From Nymphaea colorata (taxonomy: Eukaryota > Streptophyta > Magnoliopsida > Nymphaeales > Nymphaeaceae), in the NCBI RefSeq assembly GCF_008831285.2, contig NC_045148.1, forward strand, positions 10,954,183-11,018,182: a stretch of 64,000 bases of DNA, given 5' to 3'. Shown here piece by piece: positions 1 to 10,259 of this stretch. Position 1 is the first letter of the stretch, and each line of letters starts with the position of its first letter. A model generated the notes under the pieces. That model did not search any database. It had not been told where the DNA came from and saw nothing but the letters and a program-made list of their open reading frames with translations. A program made the position numbers and the translations under genes.

Positions 1-2340
1 TAAAAAGACTATGATACCATTAGATGTCATCTCTCTCACGCACTTTCAAAATTGAAAGAGGGAACCATCCTGCTCTCTCACGAAAAAATAGAACAGGACA
101 ACAACTGCGGTTGCCAAGGTGAAGGGAAGAGGGCAGCATGAAGGACAAAAAAAAAAAAACACAATGAGGATGCGTCAGTTGACCAGCAGGTCAAAAAGAG
201 AGCTTGAAAGAGATAATGAAGAAAGAGGGAGTAAAGACAGCCTTTAGTGGGTGATCTCTTTCTTATTTTTGTTGAGTTATTTCTTTCATTTGTATGAGGT
301 ATTGCTATTCATTTCTAGTGGTTATGGTTTTTCTTAAAACAGTTGAGATATTGCTGCTAGTGTATTTGGTCTCCTTTAATATATAAAAAGTCTCTTTGCC
401 TATAGTTTTTGACCTCATTATTGGGGGTATTTTGATGTATATTTGGTATCCCTTATTTTTTTTGCTTTATCTACCATGTTTTGCTTTATATCACTGCTAT
501 ATTGGTGTTGAAAACTGAACTTAGTTGTAGCAATTGGGTGTTTTTTGATTTTCAGCAGTTCCTTGAAGTGCACGGTTTCTAAATCAATCCATTAATGTGA
601 TTTGGATAAACATTTTTACTATTACAGTCACATAACTAATGTTTAAATGCATGAATGACTACATGCATGAATGACTAGATGCAGTATATGTGCATCAGCA
701 ACTATAAGTGTTAAAACCACACTTGTTTAGGTCTGTTTAAGTTTGCATTTGTGGTGGTAAATCTATTTGATGGAATATATCTATTTTTCTGAGCCTTTTA
801 GAGATTGTCTAGTAGCCTAAGGGTTGTAATTAGTCCTAACATAAATGTATTAGAACACAAAAGGTTTGTGGTGTTCATTCTTATTGGAAGATGAAGACGA
901 CCACCACTAAGATTATTTCTCTAAATACAAACAACTAGACTATATGGAAAACAAAAATGAAAAATTTACTCAATTATGACGATTTGTATGTATCTATTGA
1001 GGCTAAAAGGCCAATGAATATGACAAATAATAAATAGAAGCTAGTGGATAGAAAAACCATTGACACTATCAGACAATGGTGAGATGATAAGCGTTTTTCA
1101 TTTGATATCTATAGAAACGAGTGTGAAGTCATTATAGTGGAAGGTTTATGATCTTTACAAGAGAAAAAAAGCAAGAAACATTGGTTTCTTAATCAAGCGA
1201 CTTGTACATTTCTAACTGAAGGAGGGAACTCATGTGGCAAAGCACTGAATGAAGTATAAGGCATAATTATTTGGTTGTTAGCCATGGTGTTAGATTATGA
1301 GTTGAATGCATTCTTATTGCTCAATTCTCTACCAAATAGTTGGGAGACTGTAGTTGTTTTTCTAAGCACCTCTGCCCAAGATGGTGAACTAAAAGTAAAG
1401 CATGTAACCAGCAGTATTTTAAACGAAGAGACAATGACAAAGTCTCTTGGTACCATAAACTCACAGGTGATATTAATATCAAGACCCAAGATGACAGGTA
1501 AATGCATCTATTGTGATATTCCAGGTCATAAAAAGATTGATTGTAGGAAATGGAAATAAGAAAAAGAGTAGAAAAAGAAGAATCAAACGAGTGGGAAACC
1601 AAACACATCTACTACAGTTGCTTCAGATGACAAAGTAACATTGTTTTTATATGAGAAAAATGGTTGTCTTACAACTGGTAATAATGATTCTACATAGACA
1701 TTAAATATAATGGCATCTTATCATGCCATATCGTGTAAAGATTTGTTTTCATCTTATAGAGCATGTGATTTTAAAGTAGTTCACATGGGTAATAGTGATA
1801 CTTCGAAGATTGTTGGGGCAAGAGATGTTTGCATTGAGACAAACACATAATGCAAATTGACTTTAAGAGATGTGAGACACGTTCTAAACCTTAGAATTAA
1901 TATATGGATAATGTACTTCTTTTAGTCGGGTTGGTTGGAAATTGACAAAGTAATATTAGTATTGGCTAGAGGAAATAAATTTGGCTTTGTGTATGATATG
2001 AAGTCTTGAATTAGTAGTGCTGAAGTAAATGCTAATATTGATAACACTTTACCAAGTTTGTGGCATAGGAGGTTTGACCACATGAGTCAAAGATGAGTTG
2101 ATTTGCTTGTTAAGAAGAATTTGTTGTCGAAGGTAAATGGTGCAACTATATTCTTGTGATCATTACTTGGTTGGTAAGTTGCATAGAATTTCCTTTTAGA
2201 AGGTAAATGGTGCAACTATCATGTCTTGCACGTTAAGTTTAATATACATGAGATTGCAGAGACAATCTTTTCGTTCCATACCCAAAGCTAGGTTTGCCAT
2301 AAATGTGATCATCAAAAATAATTTACTCCATCTAATGTAA
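1..2340 (+). mobile_element. Ty1/copia retrotransposon remnant A (LTR, gag, protease)
   Basis: Bases 1-845 match the LTR at about 9385-10215 and the one at 13766-14615. The left edge is cut by the window. A decayed tRNA-Met-type primer binding site follows the LTR near 845-870. A gag segment at 1275-1559 ends in a CCHC zinc knuckle (C-x2-C-x4-H-x4-C, residues about 76-89 of that ORF). At 2063-2085 a GAG-preintegrase-like stretch reads WHRRF. Many stops and frameshifts are visible and the integrase, reverse transcriptase and RNase H are missing, so the copy is dead. It parallels element B, which shares the same gag and LTR sequence. The 3' edge near 2290-2340 is approximate. Confidence 0.82.
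1275..1559 (+). pseudogene. copia gag fragment with CCHC zinc knuckle
   Basis: This 94-codon open stretch inside copia remnant A corresponds to the C-terminal part of a Ty1/copia Gag (UBN2-like capsid region followed by nucleocapsid). It contains the LLNSLPNSWE-type motif typical of copia Gag near residues 15-24. It ends with a CCHC knuckle at residues 76-89, which in the family binds the element RNA. Upstream frames at 880-1270 continue gag similarity but are broken by stops. The same segment in element B (10647-11054) has lost the knuckle register. It is not a host gene. Confidence 0.75.
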
Positions 2341-2654
2341 TGGCGAAACACCATTACTTGATGGAAACAAATATTGATCATATATATCCTGCCGAAGTGG
2401 GTGGTTTTGAAATTATGGTAAGTGCTCTTGTCGTGCAGGACTTTTCTAGATGTGAAAGTGCACTCTTTCTCACTTTAGTCCACCCACTTCAGTTTAGTGG
2501 TAGATCAGCTACAAACGTTGGCAAAGGGGCACTAATTAGTTTAGTAAAGCTATTATTTGAGTTGTTTTGTTCTACCTAAGTCGATCATTAACCAACACTT
2601 ATAATTTACTCCCAATGATAAATACATTCTCACCAATTTGCATCCATATAAGTG
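2341..2654. other. Unassigned spacer between copia remnant and foldback
   Basis: An open reading frame of 79 codons occurs on + at 2340-2579, but it has no recognisable motif. No repeat match elsewhere in the window was seen. It may be the degraded continuation of copia remnant A or flanking DNA. Confidence 0.4.
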
Positions 2655-4791
2655 CTGGTAAAACAGACGTCCAAAATCTTATAAACCAAAATAGGAAAGC
2701 CAAATAAGGAAGATCAGGGCTTTCCAATTGTAGCCAAACAGGATTTGGATCACAAATTCGGACTGCTCTTATTGCATTTTTTTTCCTTTATTCGATAATT
2801 TTTCAATAAACTAAATTCTTATTTTTTGTAAAGAAATAAAAAAGAAGAAGACCAATGTGGAGGTTTAGTGACGACAAAGTCCAGAAATGGGGGCCGAGAT
2901 CGAGCTGTCACAAATGTGGAGGTTTAGAGATATTTTTCTTCTTTTTCTGCCTCATTATTGGGACCGCAAACTGAACTCAATGAGAGGGCAAATGTTAAGT
3001 AAGTCCATGGAAAGGTATTGTTCAGATATTGCAAAGATCTTGTTCTCTGCAGTTCAAAGAACGAAGCCTTGACGTATTAGCAATTGCCCGGACTACATGC
3101 TGCAGAGCAAACCACATTAGAAATGAAGTATGGTTCTCTGCCAGAAAAGCTATATCTCAAGGCAGCCAAGCTCTGCAGTGAATTAAACGTCCAAATTCAA
3201 TGACACCAAGATGGCTATATCTGCCCAAAGGGCTGCAAACCCCTTGCAGACCAATCAGTTTCTCTTTCTCCACATATAAACTCTTGATATACTTGAAGAG
3301 CAGATACTACAGTAACCAACAGTACAGCATAGTTACCTACTTTTGTATCGAGACCAAGGGATGGATCCAGCATTCTTGTGGTAATATAAGTAAAATCCTT
3401 CCACGGCATGCAAAAGTCAGGACTACCACATCTATGGACACCATCAGTATATATATAGAATGAATTAGTTAAGTATTCATCCACCACACTTGGTATTGGA
3501 ACTGTTTGTGCTTCTGACCCCTTCCACATGATTTCTCTAAAACACCATCACTGCCCTCAGATTCACGGTTTCTTTCATCAGATTCTAATGGTACAGCGTG
3601 GGAGATGGATGAAAGCCATTGTATATTTAAAGTTGTTTCCAAGCCTAGATCTTTTAAATCCATTGTTTTATGTGAAGACTTGAGTTTTGGAAAAGAGGAA
3701 GTTCCAGTACCAAATGTGGTGGATGAATACAGGAACTGCCTCTTTCCCCAAACTCAAGTCTTCACATAAAACAATGGATTTAAAAGATCTGGGTTTGGAA
3801 ACAGCTTTAAATATACAATGGCTTTTATCCATCTCCCACGCTATACCATTAGAATCTGATGAAAGAAACCGTGAATCTGAGGGCAGTGATGGTGTTTTAG
3901 AGAAATCATGTGGAAGGGTTGAAATAGGCAGTTCCAGTACCATGTGTGGTGGATGAATACTTAACTAATTCATTCTATACAGATACGGATGCTGTCCATA
4001 GAGGTGGTGGTCCTGACTTTTGCATGCCGTGGAAGGATTTTACTTATATTACCACAAGAATGCTGGATCCATCCCTAGGTCTTGATACAAAAGTAGGTAA
4101 CTATGTTGTACTGTTGGTTACTTGGTTACTGTATTATCTGCTCTTCAAGTATGTCAAGAGTTTATACGTGGAGAAAGAGAAACTGATTGGTCTGCAAGGG
4201 GTTTGCAGCCCTTTGGGCAGATATAAGTATATAACCATCTTGGTGCGGTTGAATTTCGACGTTTAATTCACTGCAGAGCTTAGCTGCCTTGAGATATAGC
4301 TTTTCTGGCAGAGAACCATACTTCATTTCTAATGTGGCATGAAGGTTTGCTCTGCAGCATGTAGTCCGGGCAATTGCTAATATGTCAAGGCTTTGTTATT
4401 TGAACTGCAGAGAACAAGATCTTTGCAATATCTGAACAATACCTTTCCATGGACTTAACATTTGCTCTCATTGAGTTCAGTTTGCGGTCCTAACATTTTG
4501 GACCTCTCAAAATCCAATAATGAGGCAGAAAAAGAAGAAAAAGATCTCTAAACCTCCACGTTTGTGACAGCTCGCTCTCGGCCCTCATTATTCGACTTTG
4601 TCGTCCCTAAACCTCCACATTGGTCTTCTTCTTTTTTATTAGTTTACAAAAAATAGGAATTTAGTTTATTGACAAATTATCGAACAAAGGCAAAAAAAAT
4701 GCAATAAGAGCAGTCCGAATTTGTGGTCCAAATCCTGTTTGGCTACAATTGGAAAGCCCTGATCTTCCTTATTTGGACGTCTATTTTACCC
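2655..4791. mobile_element. Foldback element with ~1.05 kb inverted arms
   Basis: The left arm starts near 2655 and the right arm ends near 4791 with the same sequence inverted; the outer ends share GGTAAAA(C/T)AGACGTCC. The arms stay recognisably complementary across nearly the whole length and meet near 3720, around a loop of about 25 bases (AGTACCAAATGTGGTGG...). Parts of that loop recur within both arms at about 3480-3505 and 3935-3960. Each arm carries the same ~105-codon open frame (minus strand 3215-3529, plus strand 3946-4266) with a shared KDFTYITTRMLDPSLGLDTK segment. I do not recognise the protein. No clear target-site duplication was found. The structure could be a foldback or MULE-like transposon carrying a captured gene piece, or a simple inverted duplication. 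Confidence 0.75.
3946..4266 (+). pseudogene. Unrecognised captured ORF in foldback arm
   Basis: This 106-codon frame is mirrored by a 104-codon frame on the minus strand at 3215-3529 in the other arm. The two proteins agree over most of their length (PDFCMPWKDFTYITTRMLDP shared) and diverge near the C-terminus, where this copy becomes hydrophobic. Retention of an open frame in both arms is suggestive but may only reflect a recent inverted duplication. No family is recognised. A function is not claimed. Confidence 0.35.
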
Positions 4792-5444
4792 ACTAAAAAG
4801 CTGGCTTTTGGAGCTTAATATAATATAACACAAACACACACATATAAATTTGAAATTATCTACCGGCAGCTAAATATTTAAAATATATCGCTAAAAGCAT
4901 CATAAATCTTCGATAAAAGCACAAAAAAAAAAGCATCAATTTGACCACATTTGTTGGTCATACCCTTCAACTAACCACGCAACAGGCTAAATTTCATGGG
5001 AACTAGATAGGTTCTTATGGCAATATAATATATGTGATGCATCAAGGCACTTATCAGTTAACACACTTCTGTATATTCAAATACTATAACTGTTGTTCCC
5101 ACCTTTCAAAGTAGAGAAGTTAGAAACCCACATTTCTCATGTGTCTTTTGCTAAAAGAGGGCAAACTTCTTACTACATTTGATTGCCTAAGTGTAGGAGC
5201 CATGAAGTGGACTCATTTGATTACCTAATTGTGGGAGCCATGAAGTGGATAACTGGATTCTTTCAATCACCTGCTCAAGGGTCCAGCAATAGGATAAATA
5301 AACTAATGCAGAGAACAAAGCAGGAATATTACAGAGAATTGTTAAAAATTGTTCCCTATGGCTTCTGGAGCTTACTGCAACTGCTGCAAAATACTCAGAT
5401 TTTTATCCTCATTGCATGTAGAGAAAAAAAGAAAAGAGACAGAG
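4792..5444. other. AT-rich intergenic DNA
   Basis: A 99-codon open frame on + at 5183-5482 runs through this stretch, but it has no recognisable motif and overlaps a displaced RNR2 intron fragment at its end. A short direct repeat (tgattgcctaagtgtaggag / tgattacctaattgtgggag) sits at about 5180-5240. Nothing else was identified. Confidence 0.4.
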
Positions 5445-5640
5445 AGAACTATTATTTACTACAGGCATCTGCTAAAACATAAAAGTTGATGACATAGTAA
5501 GCACAACTGTATAATTGGACATACATCTTGACAGCCTCAGAGACAGCGAGTAATAATATCCAATGGAATTCACTTATTCAGTGAAAAATTTTAAATGTAA
5601 GAAAGTTCAGAAACAAAAACTAAGTAACTAAAAACCATAT
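5445..5640 (-). pseudogene. Displaced RNR2 intron 2 fragment
   Basis: The segment aligns, in the same orientation, with 32115-32280, which lies in the second intron of the RNR2 gene (shared words include GACAGCCTC and TGGAATTCACTTATTCAGTGA). It contains no exon. With the exon 5/intron 4 piece at 6975-7260 it shows that parts of an RNR2 gene copy were moved here. The two pieces lie in the opposite relative order to RNR2, so the copy has been rearranged. Confidence 0.7.
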
Positions 5641-5699
5641 CCAAAAAAAATGTTATTGCTATTTCATCTTTTGCCAGCGTTTTTAATGAGACAAAATTT

Positions 5700-6430
5700 A
5701 ACAAAAAAAATTCCAGCTTCAGAGGTAATGTACATACATACTCTTTCATATGAAAGAAAGATCGTACAGCATTTCTTTCATATGAAACTGGCTATTTCAT
5801 ATGAAATGAACCATATATAGGTAATGTTCATGTCATGCATGACCAAGCAAATCTAGATACATAGATATATATCGATTATAAAGATTGCTGACATAGTTAA
5901 TAAATCTAATAAATTAATATTACTGCCAACTTAGATAGCAATAAAATCCTGCAAAGTTATCGCAGGTTCGCCAATGTTCTCATTTTCTCTAGCAATTAGA
6001 TTTACTTGCTCCATCTATAATAGGAACAATTTGTCACCCGATTAAAGACAAATCAATATTCGCCAAGTATGAACGTCGCCGAGATAGATATTAAATCTAA
6101 CAAATGACTATTATTGCCAAAATGGATACCAAAACATAGCCAGGTACAACTCACCACTGGATCATGTCGATCGTTATCATTTACATTGTTTTCATAAGTC
6201 TTTTTTCATAAGACTTTAATCAGCTACCCATTTTGAACCCAACGGATTTTGAGAAAAAGCTTCTCCTACTAACTAAAAAGGACAGATATATATATACACA
6301 TATATATATATATATATAACACCATTTACCTAACTAAGTTAGTGGTTGGGAGAAAGAAGATTGAGCAGCTAGCGCAATGAAGAGGTTGCCGGCTGGTTTC
6401 TCTTTTCCTCCAAACATGTTATATATACAT
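5700..6430. repeat. Interspersed repeat, copy 1 (inverted partner at 22885-23570)
   Basis: About 730 bases match the reverse complement of 22885-23570. Landmarks are TTTCATATGAAA hairpins, AGGTAATGTTCATGTCAT, the GGAACAATTTGTCACCC block and the AGAGGTTGCCGGCTGGTTTC block. A third partial copy lies at 26390-26690 in the same orientation as this one. No terminal inverted repeat or coding capacity was recognised, so this is listed as an unclassified dispersed repeat. Confidence 0.7.
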
Positions 6431-6441
6431 ACATATACATG

Positions 6442-6502
<61 letters not shown>
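6430..6502. repeat. (TA)n microsatellite
   Basis: Nearly pure alternating TA for about 70 bases, inside the 3' part of interspersed repeat copy 1. The 61-codon open frame that reads through it is a low-complexity artefact. Confidence 0.95.
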
Positions 6503-6506
<4 letters not shown>

Positions 6507-6602
6507 GAATACACATTATATACATAAAGTACAGTAAAACCACTGATCTAAAATGCCTTTAATCTATACCTAAAATATGCTGAAAATCAACATAGAAGTG
6601 AA

Positions 6603-6939
6603 TTGTCACAAAAAACCCCGTTTTTTTAAAAAAAACGCGTATTTAACGCAAAAAACAGTTCTGCCGTATAATACCCGTACTATCCCCGTTTTTTTTAAAA
6701 AAACGTCAAAAAACAAAAAACACGTATAATACCCGTTTAATACCTGTATTATACGTTATTTTCCCGTTTTTTTATTAATTATTATTTTTTATAATTTTTA
6801 AGATGTATTAAATGTTTAATTTTTAAAAAAAATTTGCCGAACTTTTCCCGTTTTATTCCCGATATATAAAACTTTACCGTATTATACCCGTTTTTTTCCT
6901 CGCCGTTTAATACCCGTCCCCGTTTTTTGTGACAATGGT
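6603..6939. mobile_element. MITE with TTGTCACAAAAAAC termini
   Basis: A ~335-base element bounded by TTGTCACAAAAAACCCCG on the left and its inverted form CCCCGTTTTTTGTGACAA on the right. The interior is built from repeated CCCGTTTTTTT and TAATACCCGT words and has no coding capacity. The target duplication is not clear because the terminal inverted repeat is itself nearly palindromic with its flanks. A diverged relative lies at about 43810-44150. Confidence 0.75.
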
Positions 6940-6974
6940 TTAAAGCCAACAAGACTTATCTAACTTCCTACATT

Positions 6975-7260
6975 CCCTCTACAGTCTAAACATGAAAAAG
7001 CAACAAGTCTCTTTGCAAATGATGTAGAACTGCGTGTTGGTATGTACTATGTACGAAAAATGAGATTAATACAAAAGCAAAAACTAACATATCAAGTGCA
7101 CAGAGTTCAGAACACATATTTCTGAACAGATGCTCGTCTTATCCGTGTGTTGGCTTCCCTAGTCAAACAATTTCACTGTAAGAGAAAGAAAAACTCCAAA
7201 CAAACTCTTGGCAAGATTTAGATTTCTGATACAATGTGAGCAGCATGAAGAAATTAAAAC
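6975..7260 (-). pseudogene. Displaced RNR2 exon 5 / intron 4 fragment
   Basis: Direct match to 31245-31520 of RNR2. On the minus strand the piece begins with intron sequence and runs into a decayed exon 5, whose FA-RLVAF-C residues are readable near 6985-7015. The rest of the exon and its donor are lost. It is one of at least five RNR2-derived fragments in the window. Confidence 0.7.
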
Positions 7261-8230
7261 TTTAGGTATATATATTTTTTCACACACACACACACTCGAA
7301 GTACTCAACTCAATTCAAACACTAACTTGTGTTTCCTCATGCAGAAGAGGAAGCCGATGCCAGAGAGGTTGACCCTTGCAAGACACATGCAACAAATAGA
7401 AGTACCGATTTTCTTGGGCCCAACCTGTGGTGAGTCCCGACAGTGACGGTTGAATAAAAAGGTCTCCTGGATTTTTTTTTTTTCTTTTTGTCAAAAAGAA
7501 GGGTCCGACTCAGTTGGAAAATGCGACGACACCTGTTGTTTTGCTCAAACGTATCTAAACTATGTCGTATAGTGGCTCTTGGACATGTTAAATATTCTGA
7601 TGTGTTTCAGTTATAAGATCAAATCAAATTCTAAAAGCCGCGAACATATTTTTAAAAAAATTTTCCTGTAAAAACTTTTAACCAAAGAAATCAATTAATT
7701 TTAATATAAAAAGCTAATGTTCTTGAATATTTGTTAACTAATTAAAGCTTGTTTCCTAAAAAAATATTTTGCATTAAAGCTAAATATAGATGGTAACATA
7801 AAAATCCTAGCTCCGCCCCTGGTGAGGATCATTTAATTTGAATAAGAAACCTACTTGTCATTTGATTTAAAACTTAAACATTACCTTCAATTCCAAATTT
7901 TCAAATGTTGGTGCGTAGTTTCCAGCTTAATTAAACAGCAAAAGCAAGGGTGAGAAAAAAAAATGTAAGACTTTTTTATTTTGGCGAACTAATTCTTCAT
8001 TTAACCCATGTTGGCGCATTCTGCAATTCCATTGCCATGTGGCCGGTAGGCTATATATGATCGAGCATTGGGTTGATAAAACGAGGAAGAGCGAGCAAAA
8101 TGTAAACCTTTTTCATGAGCTAGCAAATTGGAGATGTGACTTTTTGGTCCATGTCAAACCTACCCTGTACACGCGACATGGTCTTTGGCCCATTCAACCT
8201 ATATGTAAAGTACTCAAAGAATAAGTAGCA
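7261..8230. other. Intergenic DNA with a hAT-like terminus
   Basis: No gene was recognised. The sequence CTAGCTCCGCCCCTG at about 7806-7820 resembles the end of CAGGGGCGG-type hAT elements; the matching other end was not found with certainty. A short ORF at 8039-8224 has no recognisable motif. Confidence 0.35.
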
Positions 8231-8234
8231 CGGC

Positions 8235-8445
8235 ATTATGTGTAGCTTAATTGGTCATACTGGCCGGTTGATGAAAGCCTCTTCGTTAGTTCGAGTCTCA
8301 TGGACACTATTCCTCTGGACTATAAATGGTCAATGTGATACTCTAGTGATAAATATATCACAGGTCTATCCAGGTTCCAAAGCAGCCTTGAACCCCAATA
8401 GTGGGGCGATGGGGGGAGAGCTTCAGCCTTCTGAAAAAAAAAAAA
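8235..8445 (+). mobile_element. tRNA-derived SINE-like element
   Basis: The 5' part resembles a tRNA: an A-box-like TAGCTTAATTGGTC near 8243 and a B-box-like AGTTCGAGTCTC near 8288, spaced about 45 bases apart. The body runs to a GGGGCGATGGGGGGAG stretch and an A14 run at about 8435-8448. These are hallmarks of plant SINEs transcribed by RNA polymerase III. No intact cloverleaf can be folded by eye, so it is not called as a tRNA. Flanking target duplication was not resolved. Confidence 0.6.
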
Positions 8446-8449
8446 AAGA

Positions 8450-9044
8450 TTTTGTGACCACACAACTGTATTAGTCCATCATGTTTGGAAACTTAATCAT
8501 GTTGTCATAGAGAAGTAGAGCACATGCTTTAGTTTTGTTTCCTAAACTTTGAAAAAACATTACATTTCCTTCATTCTTGGGAAAAGGGTTATTTGTTAAT
8601 TTCATTAGAAAAATGATTAACATCACTTGAACTGTTGAGATAATACACTAGACTAAAGGTTATATAATGGGATGCATTTATAAGAAGGTTGGATAGATGA
8701 TCACTTGTCTTGGTTCCTAACCTTTTGGAGCTGAATTTAATCCAGGTTAATGCTTTAGGATGGTCTGACATGTTGTTATATCATGATGGTCATCCCCTAT
8801 TCTCCCCACCCATGATGGTGGGTATGGACTTGTGAATGAGGACAATCAGGGCCCCCCTTAAGGAACCTGGTTATGAGGGAAAAAAAATTGTTATGGCTTC
8901 GGCTATATAATGTAAGTCTCTAGTGAAAATATATGTTGTATGCACTCTTCGACCAAACAAATAAAAAACCAACCTTTTTTTGAACAAGTTGGTTTAGTAC
9001 TTGGGTGGCATTCAAAAGTCACACTGGTTCAGTTGCTTAATATA
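8450..9044. other. Unassigned intergenic DNA
   Basis: Contains only short open frames, including a 60-codon minus-strand frame at 8589-8771 with no recognised motif. No internal repeat match was seen. Confidence 0.35.
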
Positions 9045-9207
9045 ATTCTTTCTTGTGTACAAGACACTCATAATGCTTTAAAACTTGGTTTATATTAATG
9101 TTGCCATTGTCTGCATTTCAGGAATTTTGTCAAGGCAATAAAATTTTAGTCATTTGAATGTTTTCGGTACAAAGAAATTAGTGTATGTCCATTGACAAAT
9201 CATCTTT

Positions 9208-9375
9208 TTTATTCTATGCATATACAAAGCAAACTTCTTTGAACAAAGAGCTGGAGATTATCAGAAAGCTTGTGTGAGGCAAAGCATAAAACAAGGAGCA
9301 AACAATTTTGCTTTTAATATGGATGAAGATTTTAGAGATGCATAAACCGTCAAGCTAGTCATTTGGAGGCCATGT
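9208..9375 (+). pseudogene. RNR2 last-exon copy in left palindrome arm
   Basis: Opposite orientation to RNR2. It encodes the C-terminal exon readably: NFFEQRAGDYQKAC... to the conserved acidic-Phe tail, in one frame without internal stops. The normal TGA is altered so that the frame would read on for three residues to a TAA near 9345. The acceptor site and the start of the exon are also decayed. The upstream similarity to 30340-30500 covers intron 8. It is a non-functional end piece of RNR2 left by the inverted duplication. Confidence 0.85.
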
Positions 9376-10215
9376 TAAACAACAACATTCTTTAAGTGAA
9401 ACAAAACAATGATACCATTAGATGCCCTCTCTCTCATGCACTTTCAAATTAAAAGAGGGAACAATATTGCTCTCACGAAAAAACAGAACAGGACAATGAC
9501 CGCCATTGCCAAGGTGAAGGGAAAAGTGCAGCATGAAGGAGAAAAAAACACAACAAGGATGCTTCGGTTGATCAACATGTCAAAAAGAGAGAGCTTGAAA
9601 GAGATAATGAAGAAAAAGGGAATGAAGGCAGCCTTTTGCTGCTAATGTCTTTCTCGTTTTGTTGAGTTCTTTCTTTCATTTGCATAAGAGATTGCTATTC
9701 ATTTCTAGTGGTTATGGTTTTTCTTAAAACAGTTGAGATGTTGCTGCTAGTGTATTTGGTCTCCTTTGATATATAAAAAGTCTCCTTACCCATAGTTTTT
9801 TACCTCATTAGTGGGGGATTTTCCATGTATATTTGGTACCCCTTATTTTTTGCTTTATTTCCATATTTTGCAATATATCACTACAATATTGGTGTTGAAA
9901 ATTGAACTTAGTTGCTAGCACGTAGGTGTTTTTTATTTTTAGTAATTCCTTAAAGTGCATGGTCTCTAATTCAATCCGCTAATGTGATTTGAATGAACAT
10001 TCTTACTATTACAATCATATAACTAATGTTTATATGCATGAATGACTACATAGCAGTATATGTGCAATAGTAACTATAAGTGTTCAAACCCACTTGTTTT
10101 TGTCTGTTTAAGTTTGCATTTGTGATGGTAAATCTATTTGACAAGAATATATCTATTTTTCTGAGCTTTTTAGAGATTGTTTAGTAGCTTAAGGGTTGGA
10201 ATCAATCCTAACATA
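9373..10215 (+). repeat. 5' LTR of copia B
   Basis: Matches 1-845 (remnant A) and 13766-14615 (3' LTR). It ends in AATCCTAACA, giving a plausible CA terminus before the primer site. The 5' boundary near the RNR2 exon copy is approximate. Confidence 0.7.
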
Positions 10216-10259
10216 GTTGTATCATAACGCACAAGGTTTGTGGAGTTCATTCTTATTGA

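Noticed and set aside
6377-6562. 61-codon ORF through the TA repeat
   Set aside because: Its protein is an artefact of the (TA)n microsatellite and has no real composition.
8235-8310. Possible functional tRNA gene
   Set aside because: A and B boxes are recognisable but the arms do not pair into a cloverleaf and the sequence continues into a poly(A)-tailed body, as in a SINE.
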